From contig NZ_RKLN01000001.1 in the NCBI RefSeq assembly GCF_004011835.1, forward strand, positions 682,001 through 746,000: a DNA stretch of 64,000 nucleotides, written 5' to 3'. Below, in pieces: positions 44,650 through 53,432 of the stretch; within the stretch, counting starts at the first letter, position 1; every line of letters begins with the position of its first letter. A program made the position numbers and the translations under genes. The notes under the pieces are model-generated. The model worked only from the letters and a program-made list of their open reading frames with translations, searched no databases and was not told the DNA's origin. Source of the stretch: Rhodococcus spongiicola (GTDB lineage Bacteria; Actinomycetota; Actinomycetes; Mycobacteriales; Mycobacteriaceae).

Positions 44650-46378
44650 GCGTCGCGTCGCCTTCCTTCAAGGCTTCGACTTCGATCACCCGATCACCGA
44701 TGGCCAACACACTGGGCCGGTGGCCGACCACGACCACCGTGCGTCCGGCTCGGGCGAGTTCACGCAACGAGGTCAGCACCGTCCGTTCGGTGTCGTCGTC
44801 GAGGTGTGCGGTGGGCTCGTCCAGCAGTAGCACCGGCCGCGGCGACACCAGCAGTCGCGTCAGGGCCAACCTCTGACGCTGACCGAGGGACAGTCCCAGC
44901 CCACCGGCCCCGACCATCGTGTCCCATCGGCGCGGCAGTTCGAGCAGCACCGAATCGAACCCCGTTGCGCGACAAGCCTGTTGGAGAACGTCCGACTCGA
45001 GGTCGACGTCACCGACCAGTGCGAGGTTCTCCGCGAGCGTCCCCGGAACGATCACCGGATGCTGTGGCAGCCAGGCGATCTGCGCCCACCACTGCGCTGG
45101 ATCGAGTTCGGCTACGTCGACACCGCCAACCCGGACCGAACCGTCGTCGGGGGAGGTGAGACCGAGAACCGTCTGCAATGCGGTCGACTTGCCGGACCCG
45201 TTGGCGCCGGTGAGCACCGTCACCTCGCCAGGGGCGCATCGTGCATTCAACCGGTTGGGGGCGGTGCCCGATCGCGAGCGTACGGTCAGCCCAGCGAGTT
45301 CGACGACGGCACCGCTCGCGTCGACCACGACGGTGCCGGACTCCTCGCGCCGCGGCGATCGGTCGAGCACACCGAATGCCCTGGTGGCGGCCGCGAGACC
45401 GTCCTCGGCAGCATGGAACTGCGCACCGACCACGCGGAGCGGCAAATACACCTCGGGAGCGAGAATCAGCGCGACGATGCCCGGTTCGAGGTCCATGTCG
45501 CCGAAGACCAGGCGCAGGCCGATGCTGACCGCGATCAGCGCCACCGACAGTGTCGCAAGCAGCTCGAGCACCATCGACGACAGGAACGCTACCCGCAGCG
45601 ACGACATCGTGGTCTTGCGATGTGCGTCGCCGAGTTCCCGGATGCGGGCCGCCGGCCCGTGCTCGCGTCCGAGCGCCCGTAGTGTCGGCAGCCCGGCGAT
45701 CAGATCCAACAACTGTCCCGACAGCCGAGTCAGCGCGGCCAAGGTCTGCTCGGACTTCCCCCTGGTGAGAAGTCCGATGAGGATCATGAACACCGGGATC
45801 AGCGGCAGCGTGACGACGACGATCATCGCCGAGGTCACATCCTGGAAGAGGATCACCACGAACGTCGCCGGCGTCAGCGTCGCCGCCAGGATCAGCGCGG
45901 GAACGTAGCCGGTCAGGTACGGCGCGAGTGCTCGCACTCCCCTGGTCAAGACCGTCGCGATCTCGTCGCGGCGCGGGTCGAGCTCTCTCGGCGGCATCCG
46001 CACCGCCGCCCGTAGCACCTCGACCTCGAGTTCCGAGACCACCCGGTTGGCTGCCCGGTGCGTGTACCGCGCGTGCAGCCAGGCCACCAGCACCCTCACC
46101 GCCACGGCGATTGCCAGCAGAATCAGATCGGTGCGCCATTCCGCGACGGTTCGCCGGTCCGATGTGATGACCCCGGCGAGGATCGTGCCGATCAGCACAG
46201 CCGAGACGATCACCATCGCGACGTTGACAGCCGACAGCACCACCGTGAGAACCAGGTAGCCGCGCGCCGACGCCGAGTACTTCCACAGCCGGGGATCGAC
46301 GGGACCTCTGCGTCGTCCCGCCTCTTCGCGCCCCGCCCGTCGTTGCGATCGGGCGGGGCGATCGGTCCGAGTGCTCAT
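44639..46378 (-). CDS. cydD: ABC exporter subunit CydD
   Basis: 579 residues: Arg-rich N-terminus, exporter membrane domain and ATPase domain with GANGSGKST, LSLGQRQRL and VLLLDEPTAHLDD. The LGLSLGQRQ signature deviates from LSGGQ, as common in CydD. Forms a heterodimer with CydC. Starts 13 bases after cydB ends. Confidence 0.93.
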   Translation of the reverse strand: MSTRTDRPARSQRRAGREEAGRRRGPVDPRLWKYSASARGYLVLTVVLSAVNVAMVIVSAVLIGTILAGVITSDRRTVAEWRTDLILLAIAVAVRVLVAWLHARYTHRAANRVVSELEVEVLRAAVRMPPRELDPRRDEIATVLTRGVRALAPYLTGYVPALILAATLTPATFVVILFQDVTSAMIVVVTLPLIPVFMILIGLLTRGKSEQTLAALTRLSGQLLDLIAGLPTLRALGREHGPAARIRELGDAHRKTTMSSLRVAFLSSMVLELLATLSVALIAVSIGLRLVFGDMDLEPGIVALILAPEVYLPLRVVGAQFHAAEDGLAAATRAFGVLDRSPRREESGTVVVDASGAVVELAGLTVRSRSGTAPNRLNARCAPGEVTVLTGANGSGKSTALQTVLGLTSPDDGSVRVGGVDVAELDPAQWWAQIAWLPQHPVIVPGTLAENLALVGDVDLESDVLQQACRATGFDSVLLELPRRWDTMVGAGGLGLSLGQRQRLALTRLLVSPRPVLLLDEPTAHLDDDTERTVLTSLRELARAGRTVVVVGHRPSVLAIGDRVIEVEALKEGDATHES

Positions 46379-46391
46379 CCGACCCCGATGC

Positions 46392-47429
46392 TCATCCGGC
46401 CTTCGAGGATCCGGCCTTGGTTGGCAGCCCGATCGACGGCGGGATGTGCCTGGTGGAGATTCGCTTACGGAACACCCAGTACGTCCAGCCCTGATAGATG
46501 AGCACGATCGGAGTGAGGAACACGGCGGCCCAACTCATCACCATCAGCGTGTAGTGACTCGACGACGCATTCTCGATCGTGAGGCTGAACGCCGGGTCGG
46601 TCGTCGACGGCATCACGTTCGGGTACAGCGACGCGAACAGCAGTACGCTCGTGGCGATTACGGCGAGCGTCGTGAATGCGAATGCCCACCCTTCGCGCTC
46701 GGCCCGGGCCAGGAATGTGATGGCGATGACGGCAATGGCGGCGACCGCCACCAGGATCCAGGTCCAGCCCTTGCCGTAGGCCAGCTGGGTCCACAGCACG
46801 AACCCACCTGCGATCGGCACAGTGGGGATGGCGAGTTTCTTCGCCAGATCCGCGGCGTCGATGTGGACGTCGTCGGCTGTCTTGAGAGCGATGAACACCG
46901 CACCGTGCAGCGCGAACACCAGCGCGGTGGTGATCCCACCGAGCAGCGCGTACGGGTTGAGCAGGTCGAAGAAGCTCGACGTGACCTTCTTGTCCGCGTT
47001 GATCGCGACGCCGCGAACGATGTTCGCGAACGCGACGCCCCACAACACGGCCGGCACCCAGGAGCCGATCATGATCCCGAGATCCGCTCGCCGGCGCCAT
47101 TTGTCGTCGTCGATCTTTCCCCTCCACTCGATCGCGCAGATCCGCAGGATGAGTGCGACCAGGATGATCAGCAACGGCAGATAGAAGCCGGAGAACAGCG
47201 TTGCGTACCAGTCCGGGAAGGCCGCGAACAGCGCCCCGCCACCGACGATCAGCCACACCTCGTTGCCGTCCCACACCGGCCCGATCGTGTTGATGAGCAC
47301 CCGCCGACGTTTGTCCGTCTTGCCCAGCACCGACATCAGCATGCCGACGCCGAAGTCGAAGCCCTCCAACACGAAGTAGCCGGTGAAGAGCACCGCGATG
47401 AGAATGAACCAGAATTCTTGCAGTCCCAT
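46392..47429 (-). CDS. cydB: Cytochrome bd oxidase subunit II
   Basis: 345 residues, eight to nine membrane helices; starts MGLQEFWFILIAVLFTGYFVLEGFDFGVG, the CydB signature. With CydA forms the quinol oxidase that reduces oxygen with high affinity in the plasma membrane. Ten bases separate it from cydA. Confidence 0.96.
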   Translation of the reverse strand: MGLQEFWFILIAVLFTGYFVLEGFDFGVGMLMSVLGKTDKRRRVLINTIGPVWDGNEVWLIVGGGALFAAFPDWYATLFSGFYLPLLIILVALILRICAIEWRGKIDDDKWRRRADLGIMIGSWVPAVLWGVAFANIVRGVAINADKKVTSSFFDLLNPYALLGGITTALVFALHGAVFIALKTADDVHIDAADLAKKLAIPTVPIAGGFVLWTQLAYGKGWTWILVAVAAIAVIAITFLARAEREGWAFAFTTLAVIATSVLLFASLYPNVMPSTTDPAFSLTIENASSSHYTLMVMSWAAVFLTPIVLIYQGWTYWVFRKRISTRHIPPSIGLPTKAGSSKAG

Positions 47430-47438
47430 GACGGTCTC

Positions 47439-48944
47439 CTAGTACGCGAACGACAGTTGCTCTTCTTCGGACTCAGGCTCCCCCGGTCCGCCGCCCTTCG
47501 GTCCCTCGCCCGGCGGGTACTCGTCGTGCGGCGACGGGCCCTCGATCGCGTACCGCCGGATCAGGTAGAACCACACGACCCCGAGCGCGCCGTAGAGCAG
47601 AGTGAACACGATCAGTGACGTCAGGACGAGTCCGGCCGGATGGTCGGAGACGCCCTGGTCCACGGTGAGCCGGATCAGGTCGACTCCGGTCGGGTTAGGA
47701 TGCACCACCCACGGTTGACGACCCATCTCCGTGAAGATCCAGCCGGCACTGTTGGCGAGGAACGGTGTCGGAATCGCGATGAGGCACAACCACTTGAACC
47801 AATTCTGGTCCGGGACGCGGCCCCTGCGGGTGACCCACAGACCGGCCAACGCGAGTGCGAGCGCGCCGACACCGAGGCCGATCATCGCGCGGAACGACCA
47901 GTAGGTGACGAACAGGTTCGGACGGTAGTTTCCGGGACCGAACTGCTGTTCGTACTGGGCCTGGAGGTCCTCGACACCCTGCAGGGTGACGCCGCTGAAC
48001 TTGCCCTCCGCCAGCCATGGCAGCACACCGGGCACCTCGAGAACGTGTGTGACGCTGTCGCAGTTGTTGTGGGTACCGACGGTCAGGATCGAGAAGTCCG
48101 GATCGGTCTCGGTGTGGCACAACGACTCCGCCGACGCCATCTTCATCGGCTGCTGCTCGAACATGAGCTTGCCCTGCATGTCACCGGTGTAGATGATCGA
48201 GACACCGGCGATGATCATCACGAGCATGCCGAGTCGAGCTGCTGGACGGAACATCTCACGCGCATCCCGGACCAGGACCTCGGATTCCTCAGGTGTTGCA
48301 GTCTTGGACTTGCGCATGTTGCGCACCATCCACCACCCGGCGATGCCGACCACGAACGTCGCCGCGGTCAGGAAGCCGCCGGCGACCGCGTGGAGATACG
48401 CCGCGACCGCGGTGTTGTTGCTCAGCAGCGCCCAGATGCTCTCGAGTTCTGCGCGTCCGGTCTCCGGGTTGAAGCGAGCACCGACCGGATGCTGCATGAA
48501 CGAGTTCGCGACGATGATGAAGTACGCCGACGCGTTCACGCCGATCGCGGCCAGCCAGATCGTCGCGAGGTGAACGCCCTTGGGCAGGCGGGTCCAGCCG
48601 AAGATCCACAGGCCGAGGAACGTCGATTCCAGGAAGAACGCGACGAGGCCCTCGAGTGCGAGGGGTGCCCCGAAGACGTCTCCGACGAATCGGGAGTACT
48701 CGCTCCAGTTCATGCCGAACTGGAACTCCTGCACGATGCCTGTCGCGACGCCGATCGCGAAGTTGATGAGGAAGAACTTGCCGAAGAACTTGGTGAGGCG
48801 GTACCAGTGGTCCTTCTTCGTCACCACCCACATGGTCTGCATGATCGCGACCAACGGGGCCAGTCCGATCGTCAGTGGAACGAAGATGAAGTGATAGACG
48901 GTGGTGATGCCGAACTGCCACCGGGAGACATCCAGGACATCCAT
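47439..48944 (-). CDS. cydA: Cytochrome bd oxidase subunit I
   Basis: 501 residues, nine helices. SRWQFGITTVYHFIFVPLTIG holds the heme-ligand His18; a quinol-binding Q-loop region with GRQPWV follows. Carries hemes b558, b595 and d. Used at low oxygen or when the cytochrome bcc-aa3 branch is limited. First gene of cydABDC; two inverted repeats lie upstream. Confidence 0.96.
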   Translation of the reverse strand: MDVLDVSRWQFGITTVYHFIFVPLTIGLAPLVAIMQTMWVVTKKDHWYRLTKFFGKFFLINFAIGVATGIVQEFQFGMNWSEYSRFVGDVFGAPLALEGLVAFFLESTFLGLWIFGWTRLPKGVHLATIWLAAIGVNASAYFIIVANSFMQHPVGARFNPETGRAELESIWALLSNNTAVAAYLHAVAGGFLTAATFVVGIAGWWMVRNMRKSKTATPEESEVLVRDAREMFRPAARLGMLVMIIAGVSIIYTGDMQGKLMFEQQPMKMASAESLCHTETDPDFSILTVGTHNNCDSVTHVLEVPGVLPWLAEGKFSGVTLQGVEDLQAQYEQQFGPGNYRPNLFVTYWSFRAMIGLGVGALALALAGLWVTRRGRVPDQNWFKWLCLIAIPTPFLANSAGWIFTEMGRQPWVVHPNPTGVDLIRLTVDQGVSDHPAGLVLTSLIVFTLLYGALGVVWFYLIRRYAIEGPSPHDEYPPGEGPKGGGPGEPESEEEQLSFAY

Positions 48945-49011
48945 GGCTACTCCGAAAACTCGACCCGTACGACAGGCTTCGGGATCGAGACGTGGGTGGC
49001 CGCTCGATCCC

Positions 49012-49039
49012 TGTTCACAAAGCTACTGCGACGTGAACA
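49012..49039. promoter_or_regulatory. Inverted repeat TGTTCAC-N14-GTGAACA upstream of cydA
   Basis: Perfect seven-base arms 49012-49018 and 49033-49039, 68 bases upstream of the cydA start. The half site GTTCACAAA resembles half of a Rex redox operator (TGTGAA-N4-TTCACA), but the spacing does not fit, so the regulator is open. Confidence 0.5.
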
Positions 49040-49054
49040 TGCCCGCAGAGCTTG

Positions 49055-49073
49055 CTACTACGAAATGTAGTAG
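49055..49073. promoter_or_regulatory. Inverted repeat CTACTAC-N5-GTAGTAG upstream of cydA
   Basis: Perfect seven-base arms (49055-49061, 49067-49073), about 110 bases upstream of cydA and 27 bases beyond the pabC stop. Could be an operator or the pabC terminator stem. Confidence 0.45.
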
Positions 49074-49099
49074 ACCGTCCGGTTCAAGCCCAACTGGGG

Positions 49100-49960
49100 T
49101 CAGCCGACCCCGACCTCCTCCACCGCCAACTCGACCATCGAGGCCACATCTTCGGCGGCGGCCGAGGGCGGTAGCGCGACGCCGTCCAGGGTATGCACCC
49201 GAGCAGCGAGGGTTACGCTGGACACCATCCAAACCCCCTCCGCTGCAAGGAGATCGTCGGGGTACAAGGCTGCGTACTCGCACACGTACCCCTTGTCCGG
49301 CGCCACCTCGAAGAGAGCCTTCTGTGTGGTGCCGGCGAGGATGCCCTGCTCGGGCGGTGGAGTGATCAATTTCTTACCCCGAGCGATCACCACGGTCGAC
49401 CTCGGACCTTCGAGAATCCTGCCCTCGCTGCTCGTGAAGACGACGTCGTCCACACCCCGTGCCTGCGCATACCGCAACGCTGCCATGTTCGTGGCGTACG
49501 ACAACGTCTTCGCGCCTGCCAACTCCCACGGCGTGGTAGCAGACATGTCCACCGAGATGCCCCGCGGCAACGTCATCGCCGAGATCCCCTCTCGCCGGGC
49601 CCGCACTACCCGTTCAGCCACCGGGCCCACTGTCACGAACGCTGTCGGCGGCCCGCCCGACTCGCGTCCACGGGTCAGGACCAGGCGCATCCACCCTTCG
49701 CGGTCGCCTCCCCACTCCCGAACCGCCACCCCGGCCGCGTGCGTCCACGGTCCCGGCCCGATCCACGGCAACTCGAGGGCACGCGCCGAAGACTCCAGCC
49801 GCGCCAGGTGCAGCGCGGCCTTGCACGGTCTGCCGCCTCGCACCAGCAACGTTTCGAACACGCCGTCACCGCGAACCACGGCAAGGTCGTCTGCGTACAG
49901 GAACGGCGCGTCGGCGTCGCGTACCTGCCCGTCCAGCGTCACCAGCACCTGATCAGCCAT
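49100..49960 (-). CDS. pabC: Aminodeoxychorismate lyase / class IV PLP aminotransferase
   Basis: 286 residues, fold type IV PLP enzyme. GDGVFETLLVRGG is the N-terminal family motif, the PLP lysine is in AGAKTLSYATN, and FTSSEGRILEGPRSTV is the phosphate-cup region. Likely cleaves aminodeoxychorismate to p-aminobenzoate for folate, as assigned to the Rv0812 position; a D-amino-acid or branched-chain aminotransferase role cannot be excluded. The start at 49960 (MADQVLVTLDG) is chosen; upstream frame is non-homologous. Divergent from ygfZ. Confidence 0.85.
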   Translation of the reverse strand: MADQVLVTLDGQVRDADAPFLYADDLAVVRGDGVFETLLVRGGRPCKAALHLARLESSARALELPWIGPGPWTHAAGVAVREWGGDREGWMRLVLTRGRESGGPPTAFVTVGPVAERVVRARREGISAMTLPRGISVDMSATTPWELAGAKTLSYATNMAALRYAQARGVDDVVFTSSEGRILEGPRSTVVIARGKKLITPPPEQGILAGTTQKALFEVAPDKGYVCEYAALYPDDLLAAEGVWMVSSVTLAARVHTLDGVALPPSAAAEDVASMVELAVEEVGVG

Positions 49961-50034
49961 GCCGACCACGATAGCCAGATCTGGCACGACCGGTAGTTCG
50001 GTGACGGTCGTCTGGCATGCGCGAATCCCGCTCA

Positions 50035-50040
50035 TAGAAT
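50035..50040 (+). promoter_or_regulatory. -10 box of ygfZ, leaderless arrangement
   Basis: TAGAAT, then six bases, then the GTG start of ygfZ at 50047. Confidence 0.6.
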
Positions 50041-50046
50041 GGGACC

Positions 50047-51177
50047 GTGGCCGACACTCCGCGCGTTGCACCCAGTCCCCTGCTGTCCACACCCGGCGCC
50101 GTGCCGCCTCCCGAAGGTTCACCCGACACCGGCGTCGCGTGGCACTACGGCGACCCGTTCGCCGAGCAACGCGCTGCAACCGGGTCGGTTGCGGTCGTCG
50201 ACCGCTCCCACCGGTTCGTCATCGCAATCTCCGGCGACGAGCGCCTGACGTGGTTGCACACCATCTCCAGCCAGCACGTCGAGGCGCTGCCCGACCGGAC
50301 GAGCGCCGAGAACCTGGTGCTGGACGTCAACGGACGGATCGAGCACCACTGGGTGCAGACCGACGTCGACGGCGTCACGTGGATCGATACCGAAACCGAC
50401 CGGGGTCCCTCACTGCTGAGTTTCCTGAAGAAGATGGTGTTCTGGGCCAAGGCCGAACCCCGTGACGGCAACGACATGGCGGAACTGAGCCTGATCGGTC
50501 CCGATACCAACTCCCCCGCCGTCCTCGCGGCGCTGGGCATCGCCGAACTGCCGCGCACCTACGAGGTGGTGCCCCTGGCCGGCGGCGGATTCGTGCGCCG
50601 CATGCCTTGGCCCACAACGGACTCGTTCGACCTGCTGGTACCGCGCGCCGACCTGACCCGGTGGTGGACCGCACTCACCGAGGCAGGGGCACGCCCGGCT
50701 GGGTCGTGGGCCTTCGAGGCCCTGCGAGTGGCCGGCCACCGGCCACGGATCGGCGTCGACACCGACGAGCGGACCATTCCCCACGAGGCCGGCTGGATCG
50801 GCGGCCCCGCCGAGCACGGTGCCGTCCACCTCGACAAGGGCTGCTACCGCGGCCAGGAGACCGTCGCGCGCGTCCACAACCTCGGCAAGCCCCCGCGACA
50901 CCTGGTGATGCTGCACCTGGACGGTTCCGCTGAGGGCCGCCCCGAGGTGGGTGAGGCGGTGACCGCGGACGGCCGCACCGTGGGGCGTCTCGGCACCGTC
51001 GTCGACCACTTCGAGTGGGGACCCGTCGCGCTCGCACTGGTGAAGCGGACCGTGCCCGCCGACACCGCGCTGGTGGCCGGACCATGTGCCGCGTCGATCG
51101 ACGCGGACTCGGTGCCGGCACACGACGAGGAGCAACCCGGCCGGGAGGCCGTCGACCGGCTGCGTGGCCGACGGTGA
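50047..51177 (+). CDS. ygfZ: Folate-dependent Fe-S cluster repair protein YgfZ (GcvT-like)
   Basis: 376 residues with the YgfZ signature DKGCYRGQE at about 262-270, containing the key Cys. A tetrahydrofolate-binding GcvT-like fold that assists Fe-S enzyme maturation. Neighbouring pabC supplies folate precursor, a sensible functional link. The next gene overlaps its stop by four bases (GTGA). Corresponds to the Rv0811c position. Confidence 0.92.
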   Translation: MADTPRVAPSPLLSTPGAVPPPEGSPDTGVAWHYGDPFAEQRAATGSVAVVDRSHRFVIAISGDERLTWLHTISSQHVEALPDRTSAENLVLDVNGRIEHHWVQTDVDGVTWIDTETDRGPSLLSFLKKMVFWAKAEPRDGNDMAELSLIGPDTNSPAVLAALGIAELPRTYEVVPLAGGGFVRRMPWPTTDSFDLLVPRADLTRWWTALTEAGARPAGSWAFEALRVAGHRPRIGVDTDERTIPHEAGWIGGPAEHGAVHLDKGCYRGQETVARVHNLGKPPRHLVMLHLDGSAEGRPEVGEAVTADGRTVGRLGTVVDHFEWGPVALALVKRTVPADTALVAGPCAASIDADSVPAHDEEQPGREAVDRLRGRR

Positions 51178-51818
51178 CCGGCCGGGTGGAGGCGGTGTGT
51201 GTCGTATTCGCCGAACGCGACACCCCGAGCAAGCGTGCGCCGCGTACCGCCATCGACAAACGTCCCGTCGACGGTCCCGTGCTCGTCACGCCGGACGGGC
51301 TCACCGGTGACTACGTGTGTGACACCAAATTCCACGGCGGCCGGGACAAGGCGGTCTACGCCTATTCCGCAGCCGAGGCCGACCGCTGGGGCCGCGAACT
51401 GGGCCGGGCGCTCGCACCGGGCTGGTTCGGAGAGAACCTCCGACTGGCGGAGGTGGCCACGACGGACGCGGTGATCGGCACCCGCTGGCGGATCGGGAGC
51501 ACCGAACTCGAGATCACCCATCCGCGGGTGCCGTGCGGAACGTTCGCGCACTGGACCGGCGAACCCCGGTGGATCGAGCGCTTCACCGCCCGCGCCGACG
51601 TCGGCGCGTACCTGCGGGTGCTGGCACCCGGACACCTGCAGGCCGGTGATCCGGTCGAGATCTTGTCGGTTCCGACACACGGCGTGACCGTTCGCGACGT
51701 GTTCGTCGGCGACGACCCGCACAAGCTGCGGGTCCTCCTCGCCCAGCAACCGAATCTCGCCGCGGTGGCCGAAACGCGCATCCGGAAGTTCCTGAATCGT
51801 GTGGGAGAGCGAGTGTAG
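51174..51818 (+). CDS. MOSC domain protein (YiiM-like)
   Basis: 214 residues. The MOSC core includes DTKFHGGRDKAVYAYS, GWFGENLRL and THPRVPCGTFA, the last with the conserved Cys. MOSC proteins bind molybdenum cofactor or transfer its sulfur; YiiM-type members reduce N-hydroxylated compounds. GTG start overlapping the ygfZ stop shows translational coupling. Confidence 0.88.
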   Translation: MTGRVEAVCVVFAERDTPSKRAPRTAIDKRPVDGPVLVTPDGLTGDYVCDTKFHGGRDKAVYAYSAAEADRWGRELGRALAPGWFGENLRLAEVATTDAVIGTRWRIGSTELEITHPRVPCGTFAHWTGEPRWIERFTARADVGAYLRVLAPGHLQAGDPVEILSVPTHGVTVRDVFVGDDPHKLRVLLAQQPNLAAVAETRIRKFLNRVGERV

Positions 51819-51820
51819 TC

Positions 51821-52774
51821 GTGAGCGTCGAACTGGTGGAGGTTGTTCGGTCCGGGTTCCGGGAATGCGTTCACCGCGGGTCGCTCGTGGTGTTGGCGCC
51901 CGACGGTACGACGACACTCTCGCTCGGCGAGGTTCACACCCCCATCTACCCGAGGTCCTCGAACAAGCCGATGCAGGCGGTGGCGTTGCTCCGCAGTGGA
52001 TTCGCCCCCGGGTCGAGCGAGGAACTGGCGATCGCGTCAGCGTCGCACGACGCCGAGCCCGAACACATCGAGCTCGTCGAGAAGCTCCTGCATCGGATCG
52101 GCCTCGACGAGACCTACCTGCTGTGTCCGCCGGACCTGCCGGCCAACGAGATGGCCCGCGCGGCGGTACTCGTGACCGGGAAGCCTCGGCGCGCCGTCTA
52201 CATGAACTGTTCAGGCAAACACGCAGCGATGCTCGCCGCATGCGTAGCCAACGACTGGCCGCTGGACTCGTACCTGGACCCGACCCACCCGCTGCAGCAG
52301 ATGGTCATCGAGACGATCGCCGAACTCAGCGGCGAACCGGAGTCCGAACTCGGCATCGACGGTTGCGGGCTGCCGATCATCCCCGTCTCGCTCACGAACC
52401 TGGCACGGGCGTTCTCGACGCTCGTGACAGCCAATGGCGACACGCCCGAACATCGAGTCGCCGAAGCGATCCGCATGCACCCGCACCTGATCTCCGGAAC
52501 TAGCCGCGACGACGCGCGACTGATGCCTGCGGTGCCGGGACTGCTGTGCAAGGCCGGGGCCGACGGCGTCCATGCCGGGGCGTTGCCGGACGGCACCGCG
52601 TTCGCACTCAAGATCGACGACGGTCACGAGCGTGCCCGCCTGCCCCTGACCGCAGCCCTACTGCATCGGCTGGGTGTGACGTGGTCGGAGGATCATGCGG
52701 CGCTCGCGTCGCAGCCGGTCTTCGGCGGCGGCGCCCGGGTAGGCACAATACGAGCTATCCCCGGTGTGTTCTAG
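51821..52774 (+). CDS. L-asparaginase II family protein
   Basis: 317 residues of the asparaginase II family (rhizobial/thermolabile type, not the classical type I/II enzymes): SSNKPMQAVALL, ASASHDAEPEH, NCSGKHAAMLA and IDGCGLPIIPVSL. The Ser-Lys and Cys-containing motifs expected for catalysis are present. Hydrolyses L-asparagine to aspartate and ammonia. The GTG start follows the MOSC stop by two bases, so it is in the ygfZ operon. Confidence 0.88.
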   Translation: MSVELVEVVRSGFRECVHRGSLVVLAPDGTTTLSLGEVHTPIYPRSSNKPMQAVALLRSGFAPGSSEELAIASASHDAEPEHIELVEKLLHRIGLDETYLLCPPDLPANEMARAAVLVTGKPRRAVYMNCSGKHAAMLAACVANDWPLDSYLDPTHPLQQMVIETIAELSGEPESELGIDGCGLPIIPVSLTNLARAFSTLVTANGDTPEHRVAEAIRMHPHLISGTSRDDARLMPAVPGLLCKAGADGVHAGALPDGTAFALKIDDGHERARLPLTAALLHRLGVTWSEDHAALASQPVFGGGARVGTIRAIPGVF

Positions 52775-52961
52775 CCTGCACAGTTCTCACATCACACCAG
52801 TTCACGGGCCTACTGAGACGAACTAGACACAGCAGGTAGCGGGACCTGGAGGCGGAACGGACTTTTCCACGCTAGAGTGTTGGTCAGGAAAACATTCAAC
52901 ACTCAACGCGGGGCCGCCAAATTCCCCAGGCCGCCCCGCGAAAAGCGCGAGGGGGTCAGCC

Positions 52962-53162
52962 ATGGGCCGCGGCCGGGCTAAGGCAAAGCAGACCAAGGTT
53001 GCACGGGAGCTCAAATACAGTTCTCCGGCCACGGATTTCGACAGCCTGCAACGAGAGCTCTCCGGCAACTCGTCGCGAAACGGCATCCTCGCGGATCAAC
53101 GCGCCGATCAGGATGGTCGCTCTCACTTGGAAGAGGACGACTACGAGGATTGGCGACGCTGA
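52962..53162 (+). CDS. DUF3073 small acidic protein
   Basis: 66 residues. MGRGRAKAKQTKVARELKYS is the conserved basic N-terminus of the family; the C-terminus is acidic (EEDDYEDWRR). Widespread in actinobacteria beside purM (Rv0810c position); function unknown. A TAGAGT -10-like box lies about 85 bases upstream. Confidence 0.92.
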   Translation: MGRGRAKAKQTKVARELKYSSPATDFDSLQRELSGNSSRNGILADQRADQDGRSHLEEDDYEDWRR

Positions 53163-53190
53163 ACGTCGAACCGATACGTCTGAAAGCACC

Positions 53191-53228
53191 CTAATGAGGG
53201 GGAGCCATCCAGGGCTCCCCCTCATTAG
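53191..53228. terminator. Strong terminator after the DUF3073 gene
   Basis: Perfect 16-bp stem (53191-53206 with 53213-53228) and six-base loop. Placed between convergent DUF3073 and purM, so it may act in both directions. Confidence 0.92.
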
Positions 53229-53398
53229 TGGTACTCGTGTTGGTGTACGTGATCATCCCGGACGCCCGACGACGGTCGGGTGTCCGTGCGTGTTCGAAGT
53301 CCACCGCACTCGCGTTCCGGGGACCTCGGCTACAAGCCAGCTACCTACATGCCAGCTACCTTGGCGATCCGGTGCCCACCGGACCTGACGCGCAAGCG

Positions 53399-53430
53399 GT
53401 TCAGAAGCAGCTCTGTTCAGAAGCAGCTCT
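53399..53430. repeat. Short tandem array at the purM 3' end (16-bp unit)
   Basis: Two perfect copies of GTTCAGAAGCAGCTCT, with the start of a third (CTTCAGAA) running over the purM stop codon. Just to the left, a 15-bp unit beginning GCCAGCTACCT is also doubled (about 53335-53360). Confidence 0.85.
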
Positions 53431-53432
53431 CT

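Noticed and set aside
46371-49070. Two long plus-strand open frames opposite cydB and cydA
   Set aside because: Both are complements of clear cyd genes with low-complexity, charged shadow composition.
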